NCBI RefSeq assembly: GCF_001542405.1
Contig: NZ_LNCD01000150.1
Location: forward strand, 1-41,838
Direction: 5' to 3'
From: Rhizobium altiplani
Lineage (GTDB): Bacteria > Pseudomonadota > Alphaproteobacteria > Rhizobiales > Rhizobiaceae
Length of the DNA stretch: 41,838 nucleotides
Numbering within the stretch: position 1 is the first letter of the stretch; every line of letters begins with the position of its first letter. Both the position numbers and the translations under genes were made by a program. Below the pieces are notes generated by a model, which searched no databases, was not told where the DNA came from, and was given only the letters and a program-made list of their open reading frames with translations. This document shows, one piece after another, positions 1-6,497 of this stretch.

Positions 1-539
1 GCGGCATAATAGGCCGATGTGCCGCCATGACGGATCATGGCGCCGGTGTTGGCAAAGAAGCGACCGGCCTCACCGATGCGGTCGAATGGGTCCGAGAGGC
101 TTGCTGTTGGTTGGACCCGGGCATCGAGGCCATCGATTTGATCGGCATTGAAGACGGTGTAGGCTTTCATGAAGGGGATGGAGCGTTCGACGTCATCGCC
201 GCCATCAGCCGTTTCGGTGCGGATGATCGAGCTGGCAAAGACGACGGTCGTTCCGCTCTCGCCCTTGCGAACCGCGCCGCCAAGTTCGAGCGCCTGGCGG
301 AATGTCATCCAGGTCGAGGATGCGAAGCCGCGGGTGATTGCCTCCGACCAGAGGAGGATGACGTTGATCCCGGAATAGGGTGCGCCATTGAAGCGCAGCG
401 GTCGTGAGACCGGATCGGACGGATAAGCGCTATGCCAGGGTTGGGTCCAGGGACGGACACCCTGTTCGAGAGCGGCAATGATTGTGTCGGTGATGCGGCC
501 GTGGATGTCGGATCGTTGGCTGGTTTGCTGCCTTGTCAT
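1..539 (-). CDS. ArdC-like antirestriction protein, N-terminal part (runs off left edge)
   Basis: The minus strand is open from an ATG at 537-539 to the window edge, about 179 codons, with a GGAGG ribosome site just upstream. The translation begins MTRQQTSQRSDIHGRI and continues with TIIAALEQGVRPWTQPW, an FNGAPYSGINVILLW block, and a WMTFRQALELGG...GESGTTVVF block. These are the conserved pieces of the N-terminal ssDNA-binding domain of ArdC/DUF1738 proteins, which are carried on conjugative plasmids and protect incoming DNA from restriction. The C-terminal metallopeptidase-like domain would lie outside the window. Family assignment is from recognised motifs. The gene suggests a plasmid or integrative element setting. 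Confidence 0.85.
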   Translation of the reverse strand, partial: MTRQQTSQRSDIHGRITDTIIAALEQGVRPWTQPWHSAYPSDPVSRPLRFNGAPYSGINVILLWSEAITRGFASSTWMTFRQALELGGAVRKGESGTTVVFASSIIRTETADGGDDVERSIPFMKAYTVFNADQIDGLDARVQPTASLSDPFDRIGEAGRFFANTGAMIRHGGTSAYYA

Positions 540-1279
540 GTTGGAACCTCCGCTTGGGGTCGCGACCATCGCGACCTGCTACGGCGGTCCAAAAGCCGGG
601 CTTCAAGCGCTGGCCGGCACCCGAAGGGCCGAAACGCCAGTGGAGGACGGCAACGCCGTTGCGGCCAGTGCGAGCCTGGCAGGACCCAAAGCCGCAGCAG
701 GACGCGGGGGACGCGGGTTGAAGCGGATCCACAGGTTCAGGAGGGAAACACCAACGCGATCGGCGCCTCGGCGTGCTACCCAAGATATCGCGCCCGGCAC
801 CGACCGTCCCTGGCATCCGGTCAGGAGGCCATCTTGGCCAGCGATCCTGTGCGACCGCACACAAAGGCCGCACATGTGGAAGCAAACGGAGGCTCGACCG
901 CCGCACTTCTCACGTTCCTCGTCGACCAGATATTGAAGGAAGCGCAGGATCAGGCGCTGCGACGCGCCGTATCGAGTACAATGCGGAACACACCAGGGCA
1001 CCTTCGGCGCAATACCTTTTTCAGCCTTGCCTTTCCGCCTGGCCGCGTCGCTGAGAACGAATCCGTTCCACACAACGGTTGTTCGCAAAGGCACACGATT
1101 CGCGTTCGACGGACGGCCTCACCAGGATAGGCGCATTCAATCTTGCTTGCCACCTGGTCAGACTAAGGTCCAAATGAGGATCAGGCTTCAGTCCTATTTC
1201 TTCCGTGAAGAACAAAAGGCAATCTTTGGTTGATCCGAGTCGCACGCGCCCGAGACCTCGACGAGCGACGAAAGATCGA
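540..1279. other. 740-bp stretch without a recognisable gene
   Basis: Several open frames exist here on both strands, but none has a convincing ribosome site, a recognisable domain or a consistent protein-like composition. The leftmost part holds the ardC-like promoter and leader on the minus strand. The right end leads into a plus-strand terminator-like hairpin at 1280-1316, so a non-coding transcript is possible. Confidence 0.4.
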
Positions 1280-1316
1280 GGGCTTTCCCGGTCCCGCCGA
1301 CCCGGAAAGCCCTTTT
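1280..1316 (+). terminator. Rho-independent terminator-like hairpin
   Basis: GGGCTTTCC at 1280-1288 pairs perfectly with GGAAAGCCC at 1304-1312. Two more pairs extend the stem after one C-C mismatch, the loop is about 9 nt, and TTTT follows at 1313-1316. The T-run is on the plus strand only, so it would stop rightward transcription. No protein gene is seen immediately upstream on that strand. Confidence 0.65.
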
Positions 1317-1358
1317 CATGTTTGAGTACCGCGATGTTTAACGGCATGGAACCACACA

Positions 1359-1607
1359 ATGCGACAACGCGACGAAGCGCTTACATCGAACGATTTGTCC
1401 ATCTGTGATGAAATCCTGAAGGACGTCGCGCAAAGACATTTGATCAACGATCAGAACGACAGAACCCATCTCGCGGCCATTGTCATTGAGATTTACCGCC
1501 AGGGAGTACGTGATCCAGAACAGTTATCGCTATTGGCCGATGCGTCCTGCGAAGCGATGCTCGAAATGAGGCGCCTCGATCCCAGCGGCACACCGGCGGC
1601 GCTCTAA
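1359..1607 (+). CDS. Small hypothetical protein (82 aa)
   Basis: An ATG-started frame of 82 codons encodes an acidic, helix-rich soluble protein. It contains a block RTHLAAIVIEIYRQGVRDPEQL and no signal peptide or membrane segment. The composition is protein-like, and it starts 43 bp after a terminator hairpin. The ribosome site is weak (a GGAA about 10 nt upstream). The central LAAIVIEIY motif recalls IATVLIETY in the small gene at 7786-8031, so the two may belong to one family of small rhizobial plasmid proteins. That link is only suggestive. Function unknown. Confidence 0.5.
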   Translation: MRQRDEALTSNDLSICDEILKDVAQRHLINDQNDRTHLAAIVIEIYRQGVRDPEQLSLLADASCEAMLEMRRLDPSGTPAAL

Positions 1608-1842
1608 AACCTCTGAGGTGGACCACCTGTGATCTACCTTCGAGACATTAGGGACAAGTGCACCTGCCCGGCCCGGCCGGCCGGACGCTCGCATGCGATT
1701 CGTTTCCATCGAAGAGCTCGACGCCATCGGGCAGTGCCCAGCCCTCATCGCAAACTTTGCTTTGTCGCAGCACCCGGTGGCCATGACGGTATCCGTCGTA
1801 TTTCCGTATCCAGCAGAGTTTGGCGGAACGATATCCCGCCCG

Positions 1843-2094
1843 TCATGGTCGCCGTCGTACATGTAGCGTGGCAAATGGGAGCACGACGAGCGCGTCACCG
1901 AGCATAGTCTTGCATTCGTCCATTGTGGCAGTGTCACCTATCCTCACACCGCTGGTCTGACCAAGCCAGATCGTGGGGGCTCCGACCACATCGCGATACG
2001 CCTTCGTGCTGACGCCTTCCTCGGCCCCTACGAAGCCAACAGCGAGTGCTCCGATGAAGATTGACGCCATGGCCGCCGCTATTTTGTGAGGCAC
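1843..2094 (-). pseudogene. Truncated phage-type lysozyme (GH24) N-terminal fragment
   Basis: The minus frame reads MPHKIAAAMASIFIGALAVGF, a signal/anchor-like start, then AEEGVSTKAYRDVVGAPTI. This matches the N-terminus of RrrD/T4-type lysozymes of glycoside hydrolase family 24: Glu before the conserved G, the KAYRD Asp, and the Thr of PTI. TATMDECKTMLGDALV follows, after which similarity stops and the frame ends at 83 residues. Family members are about 150-180 residues, so the C-terminal half is missing. Such proteins cleave peptidoglycan during phage lysis. It lies near a second lysis-type remnant at 3485-3795 on the same strand, suggesting an eroded prophage lysis region. Confidence 0.65.
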
Positions 2095-2168
2095 CTGTCA
2101 CGATGAGCATCGAAACCCACTCGGAACACGAAGGCCTTTGATCAGTTTTCTCCTCAAAGGAGAGCCGC

Positions 2169-2417
2169 ATGCCGACCTATAGCACCGACAGCCCTAGCAG
2201 ATTGAAATGCCAACTGGCCGAGCTCGATGCCATCTGGCCCAACACAGGTGTTCTAAACGAAGATCAGCAGACATTGATTGATGCATATCGTTCGGGACAA
2301 ATCGACGACGAAGCGTTTCAACTGCACCTCGCAAATGATCCGGTGCTGGCCAACTACGTTGAGGAATTGTGCCAAGCTGGAGACGACGCTCCACGAGACC
2401 ACATGGCGGCGCCATAG
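2169..2417 (+). CDS. Small hypothetical protein (82 aa)
   Basis: The ATG at 2169 is preceded by a strong AAAGGAGAG ribosome site at about 2156-2164, which is the main reason to accept this as a gene. The product is an acidic soluble protein with a block QQTLIDAYRSGQIDDEAFQ and then NDPVLANYVEEL, probably helical. There is no signal peptide, membrane segment or known catalytic motif. It lies alone between the lysozyme remnant on the other strand and the XRE regulator. I do not recognise its function. Confidence 0.55.
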   Translation: MPTYSTDSPSRLKCQLAELDAIWPNTGVLNEDQQTLIDAYRSGQIDDEAFQLHLANDPVLANYVEELCQAGDDAPRDHMAAP

Positions 2418-2603
2418 GTGCGGCCCGACGCCTAACCCCTCGCGCCGGACCGCCAAGTCAGCGGTGCTGTCCGGGCAGGCTGATCCGCCCAGCGCCAACT
2501 TACCGGCAGTCCTACTGGGCACAACATTAGAGGTATATTAAATAAGACATGTCGGGACTTTGGTCTGACTGACATGCCAGGAACCAATTCGCGCAGCCAC
2601 GAC

Positions 2604-3008
2604 ATGGACATTGACATTGGAAAGCGCATTCGCAGCCTCCGAGAACTGCGCGGAATCACCCAGGTGAATCTGGCGGTAGCCCTGAACGTGTCGTTCCAGC
2701 AGGTTCAAAAATATGAAAAGGGAACAAACAGGGTGGCTGCTCCCACGCTGGACATGTGCAAGGCGTTAAATTTAAGCCCGATGGAAATCCTCGGAGACTA
2801 TTTTGCCGATGCGGAAGGCGTCCAGGACGTGTCGGGCGAATTGCACGGATTGCTAGAGACCGCCGAGAACCGCATGAGGGAAATCCATAAGCCTCCGGTA
2901 GGGTTCGCTTCTGCTTTGACGGGAATCGATGAAAGCGCACTCGTCTGTTACATCGCACGCCCAGGCGGCGACTACCGAATGGCTGCTTTCGGCGGGGGTG
3001 CCGGTTAA
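2604..3008 (+). CDS. XRE-family helix-turn-helix transcriptional regulator
   Basis: The protein starts MDIDIGKRIRSLRELRGITQ. It continues through a classic XRE/Cro helix-turn-helix, roughly residues 6-60 (VNLAVALNVSFQQVQKYEKG, then NRVAAPTLDMCKAL), where the recognition helix is SFQQVQKYE. The remainder is a non-conserved tail of about 70 residues. An alternative ATG at 2574 would add ten residues, but the second start gives the usual domain length. Rhizobial genomes carry many such ~130-residue regulators. No partner gene or target is evident, although a phage repressor-like ancestry would fit the nearby lysis-gene remnants. Confidence 0.8.
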   Translation: MDIDIGKRIRSLRELRGITQVNLAVALNVSFQQVQKYEKGTNRVAAPTLDMCKALNLSPMEILGDYFADAEGVQDVSGELHGLLETAENRMREIHKPPVGFASALTGIDESALVCYIARPGGDYRMAAFGGGAG

Positions 3009-3063
3009 AGCCTTCTGATAGTACAAGCTGTGAAACCTGAACCGGAAGGCCGGCTGCCAGATA

Positions 3064-3243
3064 TCAAGCGTAACGACTATCGAGATCTAGTCGCGCTTGG
3101 GCCAGTTCGCCGACCTGGTAGACTTCCTCGGCGTATGCCTGCTGTTGATCCCGGTTCGCATCCATATCGTTCGCACGCGTGTTCCCCGACCGACAGACGA
3201 CTGGTAACTGTGCTATCGTTTGGCCTGTTAGGTAGGAGGACAC
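3064..3243 (-). pseudogene. Possible remnant of a small lysis-region protein
   Basis: The minus frame here gives a protein-like stretch (LTGQTIAQLPVVCRSGN, then ANRDQQQAYAEEVYQVGEL). The overlapping plus-strand frames look random. It lies between the GH19-like remnant and the lysozyme remnant on the same strand, where phage genomes often carry a small accessory lysis gene. The upstream half of the open frame (to 3423) overlaps the better supported plus-strand gene at 3247-3462 and is probably not coding. No specific family is recognised. This is a weak inference from position and composition. Confidence 0.2.
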
Positions 3244-3246
3244 TGC

Positions 3247-3462
3247 ATGATCGCTCGGCGAGACTTCACGTATGAAGAATGGAGCTGCCTCCTGCATCTC
3301 TATCGGCACGAAACCGTGGACATACCGAACGATCGGATCCGTAGCTTCAAAGAAGCAGGCCTCACTGAGGAAGTGGTAGACGGAATCAGCCTCAGTCCGG
3401 CCGGCAAGCAATTGGTCGCGCACGAGCTACTTCTGGAGCGTCGGAACCGACTCCAGCGATGA
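3247..3462 (+). CDS. Small hypothetical protein (71 aa)
   Basis: The ATG at 3247 follows a good ribosome site (TAGGAGGA at about 3233-3240). The product contains FTYEEWSCLLHLYRHE at its N-terminus and LTEEVVDGISLSPAGKQLVAHELL near its C-terminus. That pattern, ending in a basic tail, looks like a small winged-helix-type fold, although I cannot assign it to a family. It is soluble, with no signal peptide. No operon partner is apparent: the next plus-strand gene is more than 4 kb away. Confidence 0.5.
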   Translation: MIARRDFTYEEWSCLLHLYRHETVDIPNDRIRSFKEAGLTEEVVDGISLSPAGKQLVAHELLLERRNRLQR

Positions 3463-3484
3463 GCTACACCCAGACCATAAAGAA

Positions 3485-3795
3485 CTAGTAGGCGCGTTTC
3501 GCAACGATCCGCCGTGCTGTGGCGTCATCCTTCGCGAACCCCTCCCTTGACGGGAACCATTCGGCCGCCGGGTCTCGTGGTAGGTCGTGGCGAGGGCATA
3601 GGCGAGCGTCTTGTCTCGTCCGTCTCCATGGGTGGCGAAGGCATCAAGAATGCCGTTGATGCCGTCCATCTGCCCTTGTGTTAGTGACGTGCCGAAAACA
3701 CCGGATGCGCGACGGCGCAACGCAGCGAAATATACCGTGCGGTCGGTAGAGAAGTTCCAGATTTGTCGGGAGAGTGAATATTGCAGTTCCCGCAC
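3485..3795 (-). pseudogene. Frameshifted remnant of GH19-like phage muramidase/chitinase
   Basis: The minus frame encodes DRTVYFAALRRRASGVFGTSLTQGQMDGINGILDAFATHGDGRDKTLAYALATTYHET. This resembles the start of rhizobial and phage GH19-like lysis enzymes, in which the HET motif supplies a catalytic Glu. After HET the frame breaks. The neighbouring frame continues plausibly (GRMVPV, then FAKDDATARRIVAKRAY) before a stop at 3485. So only about a third of the expected protein remains and it carries at least one frameshift. Together with the truncated lysozyme at 1843-2094, this points to a decayed phage lysis region. Confidence 0.55.
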
Positions 3796-4069
3796 TCGAC
3801 TCTCGGTCGGCCGAAACGCCTATTCCGTTAGGGTTTTCTACTAGCGGTAGGTACTGATACCACTATTGTAGTACGTGCGATGGACGGTCGGTTGTGCTCT
3901 TATGGGCGTGGCCCAAATTCGGCCTCTGTGACAATGCTCCGAGGTCCGCGAACCCCTGCGGGCCTCACAATTCCCCCAAATTACTTAGTCGTACTAATGC
4001 TAACGATGCGTCCCACTTTCACCGTGGAGCAATATTTTCGCATAGCTTGCAAACGTCTCCCGCAAGCAG

Positions 4070-4116
4070 AGAGGCGCACTGCCATGCTGAACCCCAAACT
4101 TAGGCAGTGCGCCTCT
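4070..4116. repeat. Perfect 14-bp inverted repeat, 19-nt loop, in a 420-bp gene-free stretch
   Basis: AGAGGCGCACTGCC at 4070-4083 is exactly complementary to GGCAGTGCGCCTCT at 4103-4116, leaving a 19-nt loop. There is no T-run on either side, so it is not a simple terminator. It is the only notable structure in the otherwise gene-free stretch 3796-4217, whose open frames look like noise. It could be a folded small RNA, a protein-binding site or a relic of a mobile element. Confidence 0.6.
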
Positions 4117-4217
4117 TCCTGCGCGGTCCATGTCGCAGGTCGGCTTTCTTCTTGTTCGGGACGAGATAAACGAGCAGCGCAAGACAAAGGCCTTGACGCA
4201 GATGCCTCAAAACTTTG

Positions 4218-4347
4218 CTAGTGCGCGTGCGCCCCAAGTACCGGCGTCAACATCTTGACGTGCGCGTCGATCCGCTCGAGCACGTTTAACGGAACGACCT
4301 CGCGCTCCGGCAGCGACCACCAGGTTTGGTTCACTCGCTCAACGGTT
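4218..4347 (-). pseudogene. HipA-family toxin C-terminal fragment, copy 1
   Basis: The minus frame ends ETVERVNQTWWSLPEREVVP, then LNVLERIDAHVKMLTPVLGAHAH and a stop. This is nearly the same as the tail of the longer HipA-like remnant at 20076-20363. HipA is the serine kinase toxin of HipBA systems; only its last ~43 residues are present here, so no activity is possible. About 150 bp of DNA, continuing past the stop to about 4191, is shared between the two places. On the upstream side it is fused to a fragment of a different gene (4348-4463). The HipA assignment rests on the longer copy. Confidence 0.55.
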
Positions 4348-4463
4348 TCAGCGTTCAACGCGTCATCGCCCTTGACGCGAAGCTTTTCGCCAATTTCGAT
4401 CGCATCTAGCAAATCTCGATCAGTGCGCGGTGCATCTCATGGAATGCCATCGGATTTGCCCCC
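4348..4463 (-). pseudogene. Fragment of Gfo/Idh/MocA oxidoreductase C-terminus
   Basis: This ~115-bp stretch closely resembles the C-terminal coding region of the intact oxidoreductase gene, around 8224-8345. Both read DAIE-G--LRVKGDDALNA, and both carry the antisense run gatcagtgcgcggtgcatct. Differences include small indels that shift the frame, for example where the intact gene reads NPMAFGHEMHRAL. Similarity stops upstream at about 4463 and downstream at the junction with the hipA fragment. It is a dead duplicate, not a gene. Confidence 0.65.
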
Positions 4464-4662
4464 GCCACAACGACGCCGTCAGGGCAATGCAAAAGTTGTT
4501 GTCGATGCTGGCTTGGGCCGAGCGTGTCCGGCGATGACAAAATCCAAGAAGCCGCTCGGCCTTGCGTCGACCCTCCGTCAGGTGCGCGATCCGATCATCG
4601 AAGTCGAATGTCCCTGTGGCCGGGCGGGCAGCTAGGTACGCGCCGAACTCGTCAAGAAGCAA
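4464..4662 (-). other. Unassigned open frame downstream of the Fic gene
   Basis: A minus-strand frame starts with TTG just after the Fic stop codon. It reads LLDEFGAYLAARPATGTFDF, then a basic stretch LTEGRRKAERLLGFCHRRTR and ASIDNNFCIALTASLW, before running into the oxidoreductase fragment. The start of the frame looks protein-like, but I recognise no family and its end is created by the scar. It may be the broken beginning of a gene once cotranscribed with fic, or noise. Confidence 0.2.
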
Positions 4663-4668
4663 AAGGCG

Positions 4669-6210
4669 TCAAGGACCTTTCCCGCCGCTCTTCGGCAAAA
4701 GCACCTCCGGCTCCTCGTCATTGTCGCCAGGCGCGTCGGGATTCAGTGCATAGCGTATCGCGGCTTCCAGATCCTTGATGTCCTCGTCCGAAAGCTCGTC
4801 GAACAAGGCTCGCTTTCGCTTCGAGATCGAGCCCTTGTTCTGCATGTAGAAATTGACGAACATCGAAGCCCGTCGATCAGGCATGTCGATTACTTCCCTC
4901 ACCGCCTTATAGGCAGTGTCATAGGTGGCCATGAAATCCAGCTCGTCCCTGAAGTCGATCCGAATGGTCTCGGAAATCTTCGCATAGAGGTACTCAACGA
5001 GCTCCGTTGCATCGAAATACCGATAGAGGTCCGACGTGTCATTCGCCACGACAACCTGCTGCGCGTTATTCATTTCCCACTCGATCAGGTTCATCATTGG
5101 TCTGGAGAACGACTCCAACGCCGTATCGTAGGACTTCTGATCGCGGACAATCGCAGCTGAGATCGGGAACAGGATGTCGTGCGGGGCGAAGCCTTCCCTC
5201 GACAAGACATGGTGGATCAGGAAACGGTGAATGCGTCCATTGCCGTCTTCGAACGGATGCAGGAAGACGAAGGAAAAGGAGATTGCTGCCGCCGCCGCCA
5301 CAGCATCATCACCGCCCTGCAGCCGCTCCGACATCGACGCCCAATCCTTCATCAGAGCCGGGAGATCCTGAGGCCGAGGGCAAACGAAGTGGACCTTCTC
5401 CCGGTAGCCGATAGTCTCCCCGACAAAATTCTGGAAGTCACGGAATCCCTTTGCAGCATACCGCGGATCAACGATCTGGTTCTGAAGCTCGATAAGATCT
5501 TTATCGCTCGAGGGGTTAAAGGATGCGGTCTGCCGCAGCGCGTTCGCGAAACGCTCCGCTTTCGGTCCCGTCGCGCGTTCGCGTTCGATCTCGAAGGATG
5601 ACTTGGTTTCCTTGGTATAGAGGTAGTTCACCGCACGGGCCAGCACCGAAGAGTCACAGTCCTGAACCAGCGCGCGCGCCTGTTCATCGATGCCTTCGGC
5701 TTGAAACGCCCTGATCGCAGAGGTCTTCCGGACAGTGACGCAAAATTCCGGTACGCCGAGCATGTTGTTCGTCACACGATGGCGTGGCGAGTTGATACCG
5801 ACCGAACCTATATTAAGGTCGGGATCGAGAGCTTTGGTGTACAGCACCAGCGGAGCATCCGGGAGATCTAGCGTTTCGGCCGTGAAGTACTCGTACAAAA
5901 ACCAAGCGCGGCGGGAGAACGCGCCGTTGGGTTCGGCGCGAACCATTTCCTCGATCACGCCGGGGTCTATCGCCTTCATGGCCGCAGCCATCACAGCGGT
6001 ATCGACAGGTTCGTTTTTCAAGGCGAATTTCAAATGCCCCGCGATCGTGTCTTCGGGCGCATATGGCGTACTATACTTCTCGATGGTCCGGCCGTTTCCG
6101 GTCGTCGTTCGTCTTGCACCTGGCCCGCATATTGAAGTCACCGCTGGCGAAGGCACTCGTAATTGCAAATTTTCGATCAGCCACAGCTGTCCGACAGGTG
6201 CGTCTGCCAT
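4669..6210 (-). CDS. Fic-domain protein (predicted AMPylase-type NMP transferase)
   Basis: The 513-residue product carries a full Fic core motif, HPFEDGNGRIHR, at about residues 318-329. It includes the catalytic His, the acidic metal ligand and the anion-binding GNGR, so it is predicted to transfer AMP or another nucleotide phosphate to a target protein in the cytoplasm. The region before it (TKSSFEIE, about 202-209) resembles the autoinhibitory helix of class II Fic proteins, but Arg follows the Glu where Gly or Asn is usual. The start is supported by a GAGGA ribosome site 9 nt upstream. The first ~60 residues are unlike common Fic N-termini. No small antitoxin gene adjoins it. A nine-copy repeat array (6220-6436) lies directly upstream and overlaps the ribosome site, suggesting dedicated control. 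Confidence 0.88.
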   Translation of the reverse strand: MADAPVGQLWLIENLQLRVPSPAVTSICGPGARRTTTGNGRTIEKYSTPYAPEDTIAGHLKFALKNEPVDTAVMAAAMKAIDPGVIEEMVRAEPNGAFSRRAWFLYEYFTAETLDLPDAPLVLYTKALDPDLNIGSVGINSPRHRVTNNMLGVPEFCVTVRKTSAIRAFQAEGIDEQARALVQDCDSSVLARAVNYLYTKETKSSFEIERERATGPKAERFANALRQTASFNPSSDKDLIELQNQIVDPRYAAKGFRDFQNFVGETIGYREKVHFVCPRPQDLPALMKDWASMSERLQGGDDAVAAAAAISFSFVFLHPFEDGNGRIHRFLIHHVLSREGFAPHDILFPISAAIVRDQKSYDTALESFSRPMMNLIEWEMNNAQQVVVANDTSDLYRYFDATELVEYLYAKISETIRIDFRDELDFMATYDTAYKAVREVIDMPDRRASMFVNFYMQNKGSISKRKRALFDELSDEDIKDLEAAIRYALNPDAPGDNDEEPEVLLPKSGGKGP

Positions 6211-6219
6211 AACCCATCC

Positions 6220-6436
6220 TCAAGAAACGTTCAGCAATCTTAAAATTCTTTCAGCTTTACGCGCAAGTCTCAAAAAACGTTCAGACGCCTGAAAAGACGT
6301 TCAAGATATACCTGTCTGTTAAAAAAACATTCAGCGCCCCTCAAAAAATCGTTCAGCGGGCGCCTGCCCGCTCGAAAAATCCTCAGTCAGCCAAAAATTC
6401 TTTCAAGATATCGCCAGAACCTCAAAAAACGTTCAG
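6220..6436. repeat. Array of nine ~15-bp repeats (consensus TCAAAAAACGTTCAG) upstream of fic
   Basis: Copies begin at about 6220, 6240, 6270, 6290, 6320, 6341, 6372, 6391 and 6422. The copies at 6270 and 6422 are identical (TCAAAAAACGTTCAG); others differ at one to five positions, and those at 6341 and 6391 are 16 bp. Start-to-start distances alternate close to 20 and 30 bp, so the array is also a ~50-bp tandem repeat containing two sites per unit. Every site then sits near the same face of the helix. A small GC hairpin (GCGGGC at 6356-6361, GCCCGC at 6366-6371) lies inside. The array fills the leader or promoter of the fic gene and looks like a cooperative operator or iteron set. Confidence 0.8.
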
Positions 6437-6497
6437 TTAGACCACTTCGATCTATTGCAGCGCTTGCGAAGTCGCGTCGTCGAAATAACGCGTCGGA

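Noticed and set aside
432..1130. A 232-codon plus-strand open frame, and overlapping minus frames at 430-906 and 603-1094
   Set aside because: Compositions are Arg/Pro/Ser-rich and random-looking, ribosome sites are absent, and part of the region is opposite the well supported ardC-like gene.
4070..4116. Reading the strong inverted repeat as a transcription terminator or integron attC site
   Set aside because: No T-run follows on either strand, and the conserved attC core sequences are missing.
6220..6436. Interpreting the repeat array as a CRISPR array
   Set aside because: Repeats are only ~15 bp, degenerate, with 5- and 15-bp gaps instead of spacers of uniform length, and no cas genes are nearby.
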